Made by a program: the position numbers and the translations under genes. This document shows positions 56,072 to 64,000 of a DNA stretch of 64,000 nt, one piece after another. The notes under the pieces were generated by a model. The model was not told the DNA's origin. It searched no databases and saw only the letters and a program-made list of their open reading frames with translations. Every line of letters starts with the position of its first letter. Position 1 is the stretch's first letter. The stretch is from Paraburkholderia antibiotica (GTDB taxonomy: Bacteria; Pseudomonadota; Gammaproteobacteria; Burkholderiales; Burkholderiaceae): the NCBI RefSeq assembly GCF_012927125.1, contig NZ_JABBFZ010000002.1, positions 372,001-436,000 on the forward strand, given 5' to 3'.

Positions 56072-57091
56072 ATGACAATCATTAAGTCCGCCGAATTCGG
56101 CGAGGAGGATGCGCAGGCGCGGCCGGAACGCATCGTCTCCGGAGAGCTTCGCGAATTCGCGCCGATCATTGGCGCGGGCGAGCGGCTGGAATCGCACGAC
56201 CATTCGCATACAGCTTCGGCGCAACCGCCCTCCACCGCGCGAAAAATCAGGGAAGCGGCGAAATCGCTGCTGCCGGACTCACTATTTGTGAGTCTGTTAC
56301 ATCACAAGTGCATTGGTCGTTATCCGAACCTGCTTCACCCGGTAGCGTTCAACGAAAAGATCCTGCAACGCAATCTTCATCCCGATCCGCGCTATATCCG
56401 CCTGACCGACAAACTCCAGGTACGGGAATATATTGCCGGGAAGATCGGCGACGAGCATTTAATACCGCTTATAGCGGCGCCCGATGCATTTACGCAGGAA
56501 GTGTTCGACGCGCTGCCCGAGGCTTTCGTAATGAAAGCCAATCACGGCAGCAGCTTCGTCGAGATTGTCAGGAACAAATCGGACACGTCTTTTGCGCAAC
56601 TGAAAGCACTTGCCGAGCGCTGGCTTCACACCGATTTTTACTACGTCGCGCGTGAACGACACTACCGGATGATCGAACCGCGAATCTTTTTCGAGCATCT
56701 GCTACTCGATCGCAGCGGCCAGATTCCAGCGGATTTCAAGTTGCACTGCTTCGGCGGCCGGCCCGGTCGGCCGATCATCTATATCCTCGTGATCTCCGAT
56801 CGCTTCGGCACCGCGACGCACGGCGACGTGTACGACATCGACTGGAATCATCTCGACATCGCGATCGGCGACTACAAACGCAGCGCCGCACCGGCGCCGC
56901 GTCCACCGCATCTGCAGGCGGTGCTGGATGTCGCGATGCGCCTGTGCGAAGACTTCGATTACGTGCGCGTCGATCTGTATGCGCCCGACGACAAGGTCTA
57001 TTTCGGCGAACTGACGTTCACACCTGGGGCGGGCGTGCTGCCCTTCACACCGGACAGCATCGATTACGAGTGGGGAAAATTGCTGGTCTGA
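56072..57091 (+). CDS. TupA-like ATP-grasp protein
   Basis: A 339-residue protein of the TupA-like ATP-grasp family (Pfam ATPgrasp_TupA), named after a teichuronopeptide biosynthesis protein and common in capsule/EPS loci. Visible motifs are LLHHKCIGRYPNLLHPVAFNEK, FVMKANHGSSFVEIV (nucleotide loop), DFKLHCFGGRP and VYFGELTFTPGAGVLPF (metal/active-site end). The first 50 residues are low-complexity and charged. It may add an amino acid to a sugar residue. It lies 61 bases after the AraC gene and is the second ATP-grasp gene in the locus. Confidence 0.75.
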   Translation: MTIIKSAEFGEEDAQARPERIVSGELREFAPIIGAGERLESHDHSHTASAQPPSTARKIREAAKSLLPDSLFVSLLHHKCIGRYPNLLHPVAFNEKILQRNLHPDPRYIRLTDKLQVREYIAGKIGDEHLIPLIAAPDAFTQEVFDALPEAFVMKANHGSSFVEIVRNKSDTSFAQLKALAERWLHTDFYYVARERHYRMIEPRIFFEHLLLDRSGQIPADFKLHCFGGRPGRPIIYILVISDRFGTATHGDVYDIDWNHLDIAIGDYKRSAAPAPRPPHLQAVLDVAMRLCEDFDYVRVDLYAPDDKVYFGELTFTPGAGVLPFTPDSIDYEWGKLLV

Positions 57092-57112
57092 GCGCTAAAT
57101 CTGCACTAAATT

Positions 57113-57144
57113 CCCTGAATGTTCGCGCAAGCAGACATTCAGGG
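57113..57144. terminator. Hairpin terminator between convergent genes
   Basis: A perfect 10-bp stem (CCCTGAATGT / ACATTCAGGG) with a 12-base loop lies between the TupA-like gene and the lyase gene. It has no T tract on either strand. Confidence 0.6.
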
Positions 57145-57152
57145 TGCCGCCA

Positions 57153-58019
57153 TCAGTCGTATTGCTTCGATTCCGCCATCAATTCGGGCGTGCCGATCAA
57201 CTGGTTCAGCGTGTCGAAATCGAGCATACGATCGCGCCACGGCGCGGTCGTGCCGTGCTCGTGCAGGCTGCCGTAGTAGCCTTGCAGCGTGTGTGCCACC
57301 GCGCGTGCGGTGCCGCCCGGAAAGATCACGATACGGTAGCCGAGTTGCGTCAGCGTCTGCGCGCTTTGCACCGGCGTCTTGCCACCTTCGACCATATTCG
57401 CGAGCAGTGGCACACGTTCCGCAAAGCGCTTGCACGCCACTTCCATCTGATCGACCGAGCGCAGCGCTTCGATAAACAGCGCGTCCGCGCCCGCCTCGAG
57501 ATAGCGTTCGGCACGTTCGAGCGCCGCGTCGAGTCCTTCGATAGCGGCCGCATCGGTGCGCGCGAGAATCAGCGTGTCGTCGTTCACGCGTGCATCGAGT
57601 GCGGCGCGCAGCTTGCCGCACATCTCGGCGACCGGAATCACCGACTTGCCGTCCAGATGGCCGCAACGCTTCGGGAACGTCTGATCCTCGAGCTGGATCA
57701 TCGCGGCGCCCGCGCGTTCGAAGCCGCGTACCGTACGCTTGACGTTGAGCGCATTGCCGAAGCCGGTATCCGCATCGACGATTACCGGTAGCGCGACACG
57801 ATCGGTAATGCGCGCAAGCGTGTCCTCGACTTCCGGGTAAGTGGTGAGTCCGACATCGGAGCGACCGAGTCGCGTATAGGCAATCGACGCGCCCGACAGA
57901 TACAGCGCGTTAAAGCCGGCCTGTTCCGCAATCAATGCGGTAAATGGATCGTACACACCGGGCGCGAGCACTGCGCCTTTGGCAAGCAAGGTTTTGAGTG
58001 GATTGGCTTTCATCTTCAT
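57153..58019 (-). CDS. Isocitrate lyase/PEP mutase-family lyase (dimethylmalate/methylisocitrate lyase-like)
   Basis: A 288-residue ICL/PEP-mutase-superfamily protein. Conserved features are SGASIAYTRLG, VDADTGFGNALNVKRTV (Mg site), QLEDQTFPKRCGH with catalytic Cys119 in KRCGH, and the C-terminal LFPGGTARA-like region. KRCGH marks true C-C lyases (2-methylisocitrate, 2,3-dimethylmalate, isocitrate) rather than mutases. It ends an operon with two aconitase-type hydratase pairs and an MFS transporter, so it probably cleaves the hydrated product to pyruvate or glyoxylate plus a second acid. The substrate is inference. Its start has a weak ribosome binding site. Confidence 0.82.
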   Translation of the reverse strand: MKMKANPLKTLLAKGAVLAPGVYDPFTALIAEQAGFNALYLSGASIAYTRLGRSDVGLTTYPEVEDTLARITDRVALPVIVDADTGFGNALNVKRTVRGFERAGAAMIQLEDQTFPKRCGHLDGKSVIPVAEMCGKLRAALDARVNDDTLILARTDAAAIEGLDAALERAERYLEAGADALFIEALRSVDQMEVACKRFAERVPLLANMVEGGKTPVQSAQTLTQLGYRIVIFPGGTARAVAHTLQGYYGSLHEHGTTAPWRDRMLDFDTLNQLIGTPELMAESKQYD

Positions 58020-58081
58020 TGAAGTCGTTCCCGTAAATCCCGGCACCAGCCTGAGGCTGGCCCGTCCAGCGAATGCCGCGG

Positions 58082-58597
58082 TTAGCGAATACTGTCCTGC
58101 GCGCGATAGCGCTGCTTCAGTACATTGAGCAGGCCGCCCGCGTCGACCATGTCGAGCAGAAAATCGGGCACTGTCTCGCACACAAGTTCGCTACCGTCCG
58201 CGCGGCGAATACGGCCGCCGCGCGGATCGATGGCAATCCGTTCGTTCTCGACCATGTTCTCCGCGTCCGCGCACGTGAGCAGCAACAGCCCGACATTGAA
58301 TGCATTGCGAAAGTACAATCCGTTGAAAGCCGGTGCGATCACGGCGCGCACGCCGAGTCGCACGAGCGCCGCAGCTGCCTGTTCGCGCGAAGAGCCGATG
58401 CCGAAGTTCGGTCCCGCCACGAGCACATCGCCGGGTTGCACGTCCACCGCAAAATCAGGCCGCTGATTCTGCAGACAATGCCGTGCAATTTCGTCGATGC
58501 CGAATTTCATATAAGCGCCGGGCGCCAGCGCATCGGTATCGATATCGGCGCCGACGCGCCACACGCGATGAGTTTCAGCGGTGTAGTGGCCGGTCAT
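58082..58597 (-). CDS. Aconitase-superfamily small subunit (LeuD/HacB/DmdB-like)
   Basis: A 171-residue swivel-domain subunit. The ligand loop is FGIGSSREQAAAAL, with GIGSSRE rather than the bacterial LeuD GCGSSRE, resembling methanogen-type IPM/homoaconitase and dimethylmaleate hydratase small subunits. The N-terminus VWRVGADIDTDALAPGAYMK is typical. ATG 58597 overlaps the large-subunit stop by four bases. It forms the second hydratase/isomerase heterodimer of the cluster. Confidence 0.82.
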   Translation of the reverse strand: MTGHYTAETHRVWRVGADIDTDALAPGAYMKFGIDEIARHCLQNQRPDFAVDVQPGDVLVAGPNFGIGSSREQAAAALVRLGVRAVIAPAFNGLYFRNAFNVGLLLLTCADAENMVENERIAIDPRGGRIRRADGSELVCETVPDFLLDMVDAGGLLNVLKQRYRAQDSIR

Positions 58598-59862
58598 GCG
58601 AGCACCTCGCGAACATCGGTGATGCGGCCGCGCAATGCGGAGGCCGCCACGGTATAGGGCGAGCCCAGATAAACCTGGGCGGACTCGGCGCCCATTCTTC
58701 CCTTGAAATTGCGCGCGGTACTCGAGATCACGGTGCTGCCCTCGGGAATCGAACCGCCGTAACCGGCGCACGCGCCGCACGTCGTCGCGAGTACCTGCGC
58801 GCCGGCATGCTTCAGCGCGTCCATCACGCCCTCCTGCTCCGCCTGGGTCCGGTCGCGCACGCTCGCGGGCGCCACCACCAGTTGCACACCGTCGGCGACA
58901 TGCTGGCCGCGCAGCACGCTCGCCGCCGCGCGCAGATCTTCGAGCTTCGCGCCGGTGCACGCGCCGATATAGGCGACCTGCACGGCCACGTCGCCGAACG
59001 CGCCGACTTCACGCGTATTCGCGGGACTATGCGGCGCGGCCACTTGCGGTGCGAGCAGCGCCGCGTCGAAATCATGGGTTTCCATCGACGCGCCGGCATC
59101 GGTTTGCCAGCGCGCGACGTCGATCTCATCGCGCACGCCAACCGCGCGCAGATAGTCGACGGTAGTCTGATCCGGCGCCACGAGTCCCACCTGCGAGCCA
59201 AGCTCGGCGCTCATGTTCGACAGCGTCATGCGCTCCTGCATCGAAAGCGCGGACACCGCTTCGCCCGCGAACTCCACGGCCTGATAGCGGCCGCCGTTCA
59301 TACCGAAACGGCCAATCATATGCAGCATCATGTCCTTGGCCGTCACGCCTTGCGCGAGGCGATTGCGCCACTGCATCCGCAAGGTTTTCGGCACCTTCAC
59401 CCAGATCTGTCCCGACACCGAAACACCGAGCATTTCGGTGCTGCCGATACCGAACATATACGCACCGAACGCACCGCCCGTCGGCGAATGCGAATCGCCG
59501 CCGACGCAGAACATGCCCGGACGCAAATGCCCATGTTCAGGCACGACGACGTGACAGATACCGATGCTGTCGTACACGTTCGGCAACTGCTGCGCGCTCG
59601 CCCAATCGCGTGCGATACGCACGATACGGCGCGATTCGTCGTCGGTTTCGGGCACGTAGTGATCGATCACGAGCACGACCTTGCGTTTGTCCCAGAGCGA
59701 CGCGCCGAGCTCGTCGAGCATCGGCTGCAAACGGCGCGGGCCGCTCGAATCATGGAACATCGCGAGATCGACGTTGCAGGTGACGATCTCGCCCACCTCG
59801 ACTTGCGGCCGTCCGCAAGCCGCCGCAATCAGCTTTTGCGCCAGCGTTTGTGCTGCTGCCAT
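58594..59862 (-). CDS. Aconitase-superfamily large subunit (LeuC/HacA/DmdA-like)
   Basis: A 422-residue [4Fe-4S] hydratase subunit. Cluster cysteines are Cys302 (YIGACTGAKLEDL), Cys362 and Cys365 (TTCGACAGYGG). GGDSHSPTGGAFGAYMFGIG and ISSTARNFKGRMG follow the aconitase pattern, but STARNF replaces the LeuC-type TSNRNF. That divergence, the shorter length and the GIGSSRE small subunit point to a substrate other than 3-isopropylmalate. GAGGG precedes ATG 59862. Confidence 0.82.
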   Translation of the reverse strand: MAAAQTLAQKLIAAACGRPQVEVGEIVTCNVDLAMFHDSSGPRRLQPMLDELGASLWDKRKVVLVIDHYVPETDDESRRIVRIARDWASAQQLPNVYDSIGICHVVVPEHGHLRPGMFCVGGDSHSPTGGAFGAYMFGIGSTEMLGVSVSGQIWVKVPKTLRMQWRNRLAQGVTAKDMMLHMIGRFGMNGGRYQAVEFAGEAVSALSMQERMTLSNMSAELGSQVGLVAPDQTTVDYLRAVGVRDEIDVARWQTDAGASMETHDFDAALLAPQVAAPHSPANTREVGAFGDVAVQVAYIGACTGAKLEDLRAAASVLRGQHVADGVQLVVAPASVRDRTQAEQEGVMDALKHAGAQVLATTCGACAGYGGSIPEGSTVISSTARNFKGRMGAESAQVYLGSPYTVAASALRGRITDVREVLA

Positions 59863-59974
59863 CCATTCCCTCTTTAAAGAAACGCGGCGTCGTATCTAAC
59901 GTGTCCGCTATCCGTCGCCTGTTTCGCTGCGTCGCGACGGATAGCGGACCGACTCCGCTCACATCGATTGCGGC

Positions 59975-61189
59975 TCAAGCCTGCGCATTCACCAATAGAG
60001 CAGACTTGCGCGCGATGTGCGGTTGAAGCATCGCGAAGCTCACCGCGCTGATCACCATCGCGACGATCATGAACAGAAAGCCGCCGTTAAACGATCCGCT
60101 CGCCTTCACGATATAACCGACCACCAACGGCGACGCCATGCCGCCGATCTGACCACCCGTGTTGATCAGCCCCGCGAAACCGCCGCGCGCCTGCTCGGGA
60201 GAGAAGTGCGAAACGAGACTCGCATACGGCGACAACATGCCGTACAACAGGAACGCCGCTGCCGACAAACCGACGAGGCAGGTCATCACGTCATTGCAGG
60301 TGAAGGTCAGATAAAGCGCGCACGCGGAAGCCAGACCGCCGAACGCGACCAGCAGCGGACGCCGGCGATGCAAGACGCCGCTGCCCAACGTGCCGAACAC
60401 CATCAAACCGAGGAAGCCGAACAGATACGGCACCGATGCCGCGTAACCCATCGTCTTCAGATCGATATGACGCTGCAGCGCGAGATAGGTCGGCATCCAG
60501 CCGACGAAACCCCAGTAGCCGATATTGAACGTCAGATATGCGACGAACAGCAGCCAGGTCGTTTTCTGTTGCAGAATCTCGCCCCACTGTTTGCGGCGTT
60601 CGGCGCGCTCGACACGCTCCGTTTTAACAGCGGCTTTTCTCCCCGGAATCATCAACAGGATCATCAGCGACACGATGACACCCGGAATCGAGAAGAAATA
60701 GAACACGTGACGCCACGTGCTATAGGTCAGGAACATCACGACGACCGGCGCGACGAACGCGGGACCGAGTGCGAGCGCGCTCAGCCATACGCTATGCGCG
60801 CGCGCCGCCTCCTTCGTGCTGAAGTTGTCCGATACCACCTTGTACACCGCGGCATTGCTCGAACCTTCGGCGAGACCGAAACAGAAGCGCACCAGAATCA
60901 GTACCGCGACCGAAGACGCGAGACCGGTCAGGCCGGTAAAGATCGAAAACAGCAGCGGCGCGCCGACCAGCATCGTCTTCGCGCCGAAGCGATCCGACAG
61001 CATGCCGCCCGGCAATTGCATCAGTGCGTAGCCAACCGCGAATGCACCGAAAATCAGGCCGATCTGACTGGCGTCGAGTTGAAGCGTTTTCATCATCGAC
61101 GGCGCGGTGACCGAAATGCTCACGCGGTCGAGATAGTTGACGAACTGCAGTAACCAGGTCAATCCCAGCAATCTGTATCTGAGGCTCAT
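59975..61189 (-). CDS. MFS transporter (ACS family)
   Basis: A 404-residue 12-helix MFS protein (LLQFVNYLDRVSISVTAPSM; QLPGGMLSDRFGAKTML; FGLAEGSSNAAVYKVVSDNF). It lies between the two hydratase pairs, 112 bases upstream of the second, and probably imports the pathway substrate, a di- or tricarboxylate. ATG 61189 is preferred because GGAG lies 8 bases upstream; ATG 61201 would add four residues. Confidence 0.85.
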   Translation of the reverse strand: MSLRYRLLGLTWLLQFVNYLDRVSISVTAPSMMKTLQLDASQIGLIFGAFAVGYALMQLPGGMLSDRFGAKTMLVGAPLLFSIFTGLTGLASSVAVLILVRFCFGLAEGSSNAAVYKVVSDNFSTKEAARAHSVWLSALALGPAFVAPVVVMFLTYSTWRHVFYFFSIPGVIVSLMILLMIPGRKAAVKTERVERAERRKQWGEILQQKTTWLLFVAYLTFNIGYWGFVGWMPTYLALQRHIDLKTMGYAASVPYLFGFLGLMVFGTLGSGVLHRRRPLLVAFGGLASACALYLTFTCNDVMTCLVGLSAAAFLLYGMLSPYASLVSHFSPEQARGGFAGLINTGGQIGGMASPLVVGYIVKASGSFNGGFLFMIVAMVISAVSFAMLQPHIARKSALLVNAQA

Positions 61190-61310
61190 TGTCTTCTCCA
61201 TGTTGAACCCGATCTATTTGCGCGTGTCGTACATCGACTGATCGGGCCAATCTTTTTTATGTCTTGACGCGTTGATTTGCGAGAGGTGAATAACGTTCGG
61301 GTGTCTCCTG

Positions 61311-61336
61311 TGTGTTCTATTCTGTGTGTTCTATTC
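61311..61336. repeat. 14-bp tandem duplication at the LeuD-like 3' end
   Basis: TGTGTTCTATTC occurs twice with a 14-base period (61311 and 61325). The second copy runs into the stop codon of the small-subunit gene. It may be a recent slippage duplication. Confidence 0.6.
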
Positions 61337-61949
61337 AGATTGCGGTCGCGTAGATCCACGGTCTGGCGAGCCGGTCTTTCGCCTGGAATGCGCGGATTGC
61401 GTCTTCCATCGCGACGGCCTGATCGACATCATCGAGACCGAGCAGCAGCGCCTGGCGTTGCTCTTCAGGCAGGCTGAAGCTGAACGGCACGTGATTGTCG
61501 ACACCAATCGCACAGTTCTCGAGATCGACGTTCACGATCGCGCCGGCCGCGGCGAGCGCACTCAGCGCGGCAAGCGACTCGGCCGGCAGGATCACCGGCA
61601 GCACGCCGTTCTGCAGACAGTTGTTGTAGAAAATGTCGCCGAAGCTCTGTGCAATCACGCAGCGAATGCCGAAATCCTCGAGTGCCCAGACCGCCATTTC
61701 GCGCGAACTGCCGCAGCCGAAATTGACACCGGAGATCAGAATCCGCACGTCACGAAACGGCGCCTGGTTGAGAACGAAATCGGGGTTCTCGCTGCCGTCC
61801 GCGCGATAGCGCAGCGACTCGAACGCCCACTCGGCGAATTGACCGCGCTTCAATTGCGACATCCGTTCGATACGGATGATCAGATCGGTATCGACGTTGT
61901 TACGCGCCAGCACGGCGGCATGGCTACGACATTCGGTGAACTTTTTCAT
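61335..61949 (-). CDS. leuD: 3-isopropylmalate dehydratase small subunit (LeuD-like)
   Basis: A 204-residue canonical LeuD-type subunit: FGCGSSREMAVWAL, RNNVDTDLIIRIERMSQL and DIFYNNCLQNGVLPVIL. ATG 61949 overlaps the LeuC-like stop by four bases. Context (GntR, MFS, second hydratase pair, C-C lyase, no leuA/leuB) argues for a catabolic paralogue rather than leucine biosynthesis, so the symbol reflects family only. Confidence 0.85.
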   Translation of the reverse strand: MKKFTECRSHAAVLARNNVDTDLIIRIERMSQLKRGQFAEWAFESLRYRADGSENPDFVLNQAPFRDVRILISGVNFGCGSSREMAVWALEDFGIRCVIAQSFGDIFYNNCLQNGVLPVILPAESLAALSALAAAGAIVNVDLENCAIGVDNHVPFSFSLPEEQRQALLLGLDDVDQAVAMEDAIRAFQAKDRLARPWIYATAI

Positions 61950-63382
61950 GCCGCCTCCGCGCGGGTGGATGCGAAGCCCGCCTGTCCGTCAATGCCGCCA
62001 CCAATGCGTCCGCTGATCGCGCTTGCGGCGGCCGTCACCGGACTCGCGAGATGCGTCATCGCGCCCGGCCCCTGACGGCCAACGAAATTTCGGTTCGAGG
62101 TCGACACGCAGCGCTCGCCGTCACCAACCAGATCGCCATTCGCGCCGACGCACATCGAGCAGCCGGGTTCGCGCCATTCGAAACCGGCCTCGACGAAAAC
62201 ACGATCCAGCCCTTCTTCACGCGCCTGCTTCGCGACCCTCAACGAACCCGGCACGACCCACGCCTTGACGCCGCTCGCGACCTGCCTGCCGCGCACCACG
62301 GACGCGGCCGCGCGCAGATCCGAGATCCGGCTATTCGTGCACGAGCCGATAAAAACGCGGTCGATGGCCGTTCCGGCCAGCGATTGACCCGGCGTGAGCC
62401 GCATATAGTCGAGCGCCGCGCGCATTCCGGCGCGGCGGCCCGCATCGTTTTCCAACGCGGGATCGGGTACCACGCCACCGAGTTCGATCACCTGGCCGGG
62501 GTTGATGCCCCACGTGATTTGCGGACCAATACCGCTAACGTCCACTTGCAATTCCGCATCGAATTGCGCGTCGTCGTCCGATGCGAGCGTGCGCCAATGC
62601 GCGACCGCCTGATCGAATGCGTCGCCTTGCGGCGCGAACTCGCAGTGCGACAGATAACGGAACGTGGTGTCGTCGGGGGCGATCATGCCGAACCGCGAAC
62701 CCATTTCGATCGACAGATTGCACAGCGTCATGCGCTCTTCCATCGACATCGCGCGGACCGCCTCGCCAGCGAATTCGACCGCATAGCCGCTCGCGGCCGT
62801 TACGCCCAACTGGCCGAGCGCGTACAGAATCAGATCTTTCGCGCTGGCCGCCGCCGACGGTTGGCCGCGCAACGTAATGCGCATCACGGGCGGCCTGCGT
62901 TGACGTAACACCTGAGCCGCGAGCACCTGGGTCTGTTCAGTGAGGCCGATGCCCCACGCCAGCGCGCCGAACGCGCCGTGCGTGCAGGTATGACTGTCAC
63001 CGCACACGATGGTCGTGCCGGGCAGGCTGAGACCGAGTTCGGGGCCGACCACATGCACGATGCCTTGCCGCTCGTCCGCGACATCGAAGCAGCGAATCTT
63101 CAGCGACGCGGTCTGCTCGCGAAATGTGTCGACCATCTCGGTGGCCCACGGCTCGTCGCCGCCGGTGCGCCCCGGCGCGGTGGAAATCACGTGATCGGGC
63201 GTCGCGAACGTAAGCTCGGCATTGCGCACAGAGAGACCGCGCCTGTCGACGACCTTGATCGCCTCGACCGCGGTCAGCTCATGCAGGAAATGCCGGTCGA
63301 TATGCAGCAACGCCGCGTCGCCGGACAGATGCTTGACGACATGCGCATCCCAGATCTTGTCGAACATCGTGCCACAACTCAT
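61946..63382 (-). CDS. leuC: 3-isopropylmalate dehydratase large subunit (LeuC-like)
   Basis: A 478-residue canonical LeuC-type [4Fe-4S] hydratase. Cluster cysteines are Cys348 (IGSCTNSRISDL), Cys408 and Cys411 (PGCSMCVGANGD); also TSNRNFVGRQGPGA, FDKIWDAHVVKHLSG and VCGDSHTCTHGAFGALAWG. AAGGAG lies 5 bases before ATG 63382; the GTG at 63388 is too close to it. It is the first structural gene after the GntR regulator. As with its small subunit, the cluster suggests a catabolic role. Confidence 0.86.
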   Translation of the reverse strand: MSCGTMFDKIWDAHVVKHLSGDAALLHIDRHFLHELTAVEAIKVVDRRGLSVRNAELTFATPDHVISTAPGRTGGDEPWATEMVDTFREQTASLKIRCFDVADERQGIVHVVGPELGLSLPGTTIVCGDSHTCTHGAFGALAWGIGLTEQTQVLAAQVLRQRRPPVMRITLRGQPSAAASAKDLILYALGQLGVTAASGYAVEFAGEAVRAMSMEERMTLCNLSIEMGSRFGMIAPDDTTFRYLSHCEFAPQGDAFDQAVAHWRTLASDDDAQFDAELQVDVSGIGPQITWGINPGQVIELGGVVPDPALENDAGRRAGMRAALDYMRLTPGQSLAGTAIDRVFIGSCTNSRISDLRAAASVVRGRQVASGVKAWVVPGSLRVAKQAREEGLDRVFVEAGFEWREPGCSMCVGANGDLVGDGERCVSTSNRNFVGRQGPGAMTHLASPVTAAASAISGRIGGGIDGQAGFASTRAEAA

Positions 63383-63465
63383 TCGCACTCCTTATACAGT
63401 CGATTATCCGTGTGCCGCATCCGTTTCAAAACCGGTGCCGACCGGCCCGAGGCCGGCATGCGCCG

Positions 63466-64000
63466 TCAGGCGGCGGACATCTGCAAAGTCGGTTGGGCCA
63501 TCGTGGGCAGCGACAGAATCAGATTCGCCGAATGCCACAGATGACGTTTCATCGCGTCATAGGCAGCATCAGCGTTGCCCGCGAGAATGGCCGCCGCGAT
63601 ATCTTCATGTTCCGCGAGCGAATTGCGGATCATCTGGTCGCTGCCGATGTTCTGGCGCAACTGGATCATGAAAACCGGCAACTGATATTTGTCGATCAGT
63701 TCGCCGAGCAGCGGATTACCCGAAATTCTTACGATCTCCTGATGAAACGCGCGATTGTCGGTAATGAACTGCTCGAATACCGGACGCTCTTCGTGTCGGC
63801 GTCCGGTTTGCAGAACTTCAGTCAGACGCTGACGATGGTCGGCCGCGTCGATGTTCTGCGCGGCGAGTCGCGCAGCCTGGCCTTCGAGTGCCTCGCGAAT
63901 CTGGAACACGTGCCGCACTTCCGCGTGCGACAGCTTGCGCACCACGGCGCCGCGATTCGGCACGACGTCGATCAGGCCGTCCGCTTCCAGCCGACGAAAG
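63466..64000 (-). CDS. GntR-family regulator (FadR subfamily), 5' truncated by the window edge
   Basis: The effector domain and part of the helix-turn-helix of a FadR-type GntR regulator. The wing ending FRRLEADGLIDVVPNRGAVV reads through the right edge, so the N-terminus lies outside the window. The FCD-type domain has the metal-binding pattern with IREALEGQAARLAA, DNRAFHQEIVRISGN, HEDIAAAILAGNADAA and MKRHLWHSAN. It probably controls the hydratase/lyase cluster, starting 84 bases before the LeuC-like gene on the same strand. Confidence 0.88.
   Translation of the reverse strand, partial: FRRLEADGLIDVVPNRGAVVRKLSHAEVRHVFQIREALEGQAARLAAQNIDAADHRQRLTEVLQTGRRHEERPVFEQFITDNRAFHQEIVRISGNPLLGELIDKYQLPVFMIQLRQNIGSDQMIRNSLAEHEDIAAAILAGNADAAYDAMKRHLWHSANLILSLPTMAQPTLQMSAA

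Noticed and set aside
61335-63382. Assignment of the LeuCD-like pair to leucine biosynthesis
   Set aside because: leuA and leuB are absent, and the pair sits with a GntR regulator, a transporter, a second hydratase pair and a C-C lyase; a catabolic paralogue is more likely.
1-64000. Mobile elements, prophage, tRNA genes, CRISPR arrays
   Set aside because: I looked for transposases, integrases, terminal inverted repeats, cloverleaf sequences and spaced repeats and found none I could support.

Overview
The window looks like chromosome from a Burkholderiaceae bacterium, most probably Paraburkholderia or a close relative. This rests on the high G+C content and strong third-position GC bias. It also rests on a PrpR-type sigma54 activator, many LysR/IclR/GntR-regulated catabolic islands, and an exopolysaccharide (EPS) locus with cepacian-like functions. 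I see no rRNA, tRNA, CRISPR array, insertion sequence or phage. Many genes run on the minus strand in operons, each with a divergent regulator. All family assignments come from reading motifs; no database search was run.

Layout. (1) 1-2.2 kb: prpR, with a minus-strand sigma54 promoter and a perfect palindrome upstream, marks the edge of a propionate (prp) divergon whose structural genes lie off the left end. (2) 2.2-6.1 kb: a secreted hypothetical, a decayed HlyD-type adaptor, and a divergent LysR/D-malate dehydrogenase pair. (3) 6.2-10.2 kb: a Gtr-like glycan module (polytopic membrane protein, GtrB-like and GtrA-like proteins, methyltransferase). (4) 10.7-12.7 kb: an aromatic-acid transporter and a hotdog thioesterase. 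(5) 12.8-18.7 kb: an amino-acid-type ABC transporter with two FAD oxidoreductases and a divergent IclR regulator. (6) 18.9-28.3 kb: a small secreted protein, then a complete galactan-utilisation operon (ABC transporter, GH42, GH53) with a LacI regulator and two matching operators. (7) 28.4-33.1 kb: an acid-sugar operon (MFS, RhmD-like dehydratase, PdxA-like dehydrogenase) with a divergent LysR. (8) 33.1-39.2 kb: two MFS transporters, a LysR, and 4-oxalomesaconate hydratase plus its aldolase, without ring-cleavage genes. (9) 39.2-57.1 kb: an EPS locus with ManC, a polyprenyl-phosphate sugar transferase, Wzy, Wzx, Wzc, three glycosyltransferases, a glycoside hydrolase, an AraC-type regulator and two ATP-grasp proteins. 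(10) 57.2-64 kb: two aconitase-superfamily heterodimers, an isocitrate-lyase-family lyase and an MFS transporter, headed by a GntR regulator cut by the right edge.

How the parts fit. Regions 1, 2 and 4-8 are uptake-and-catabolism modules for plant-derived acids, aromatics and galactans, as expected of a soil or rhizosphere organism. Regions 3 and 9 build or decorate surface glycans. Region 10 is the least explained: its gene set resembles a hydratase/isomerase-then-lyase pathway for a branched di- or tricarboxylate rather than leucine synthesis.
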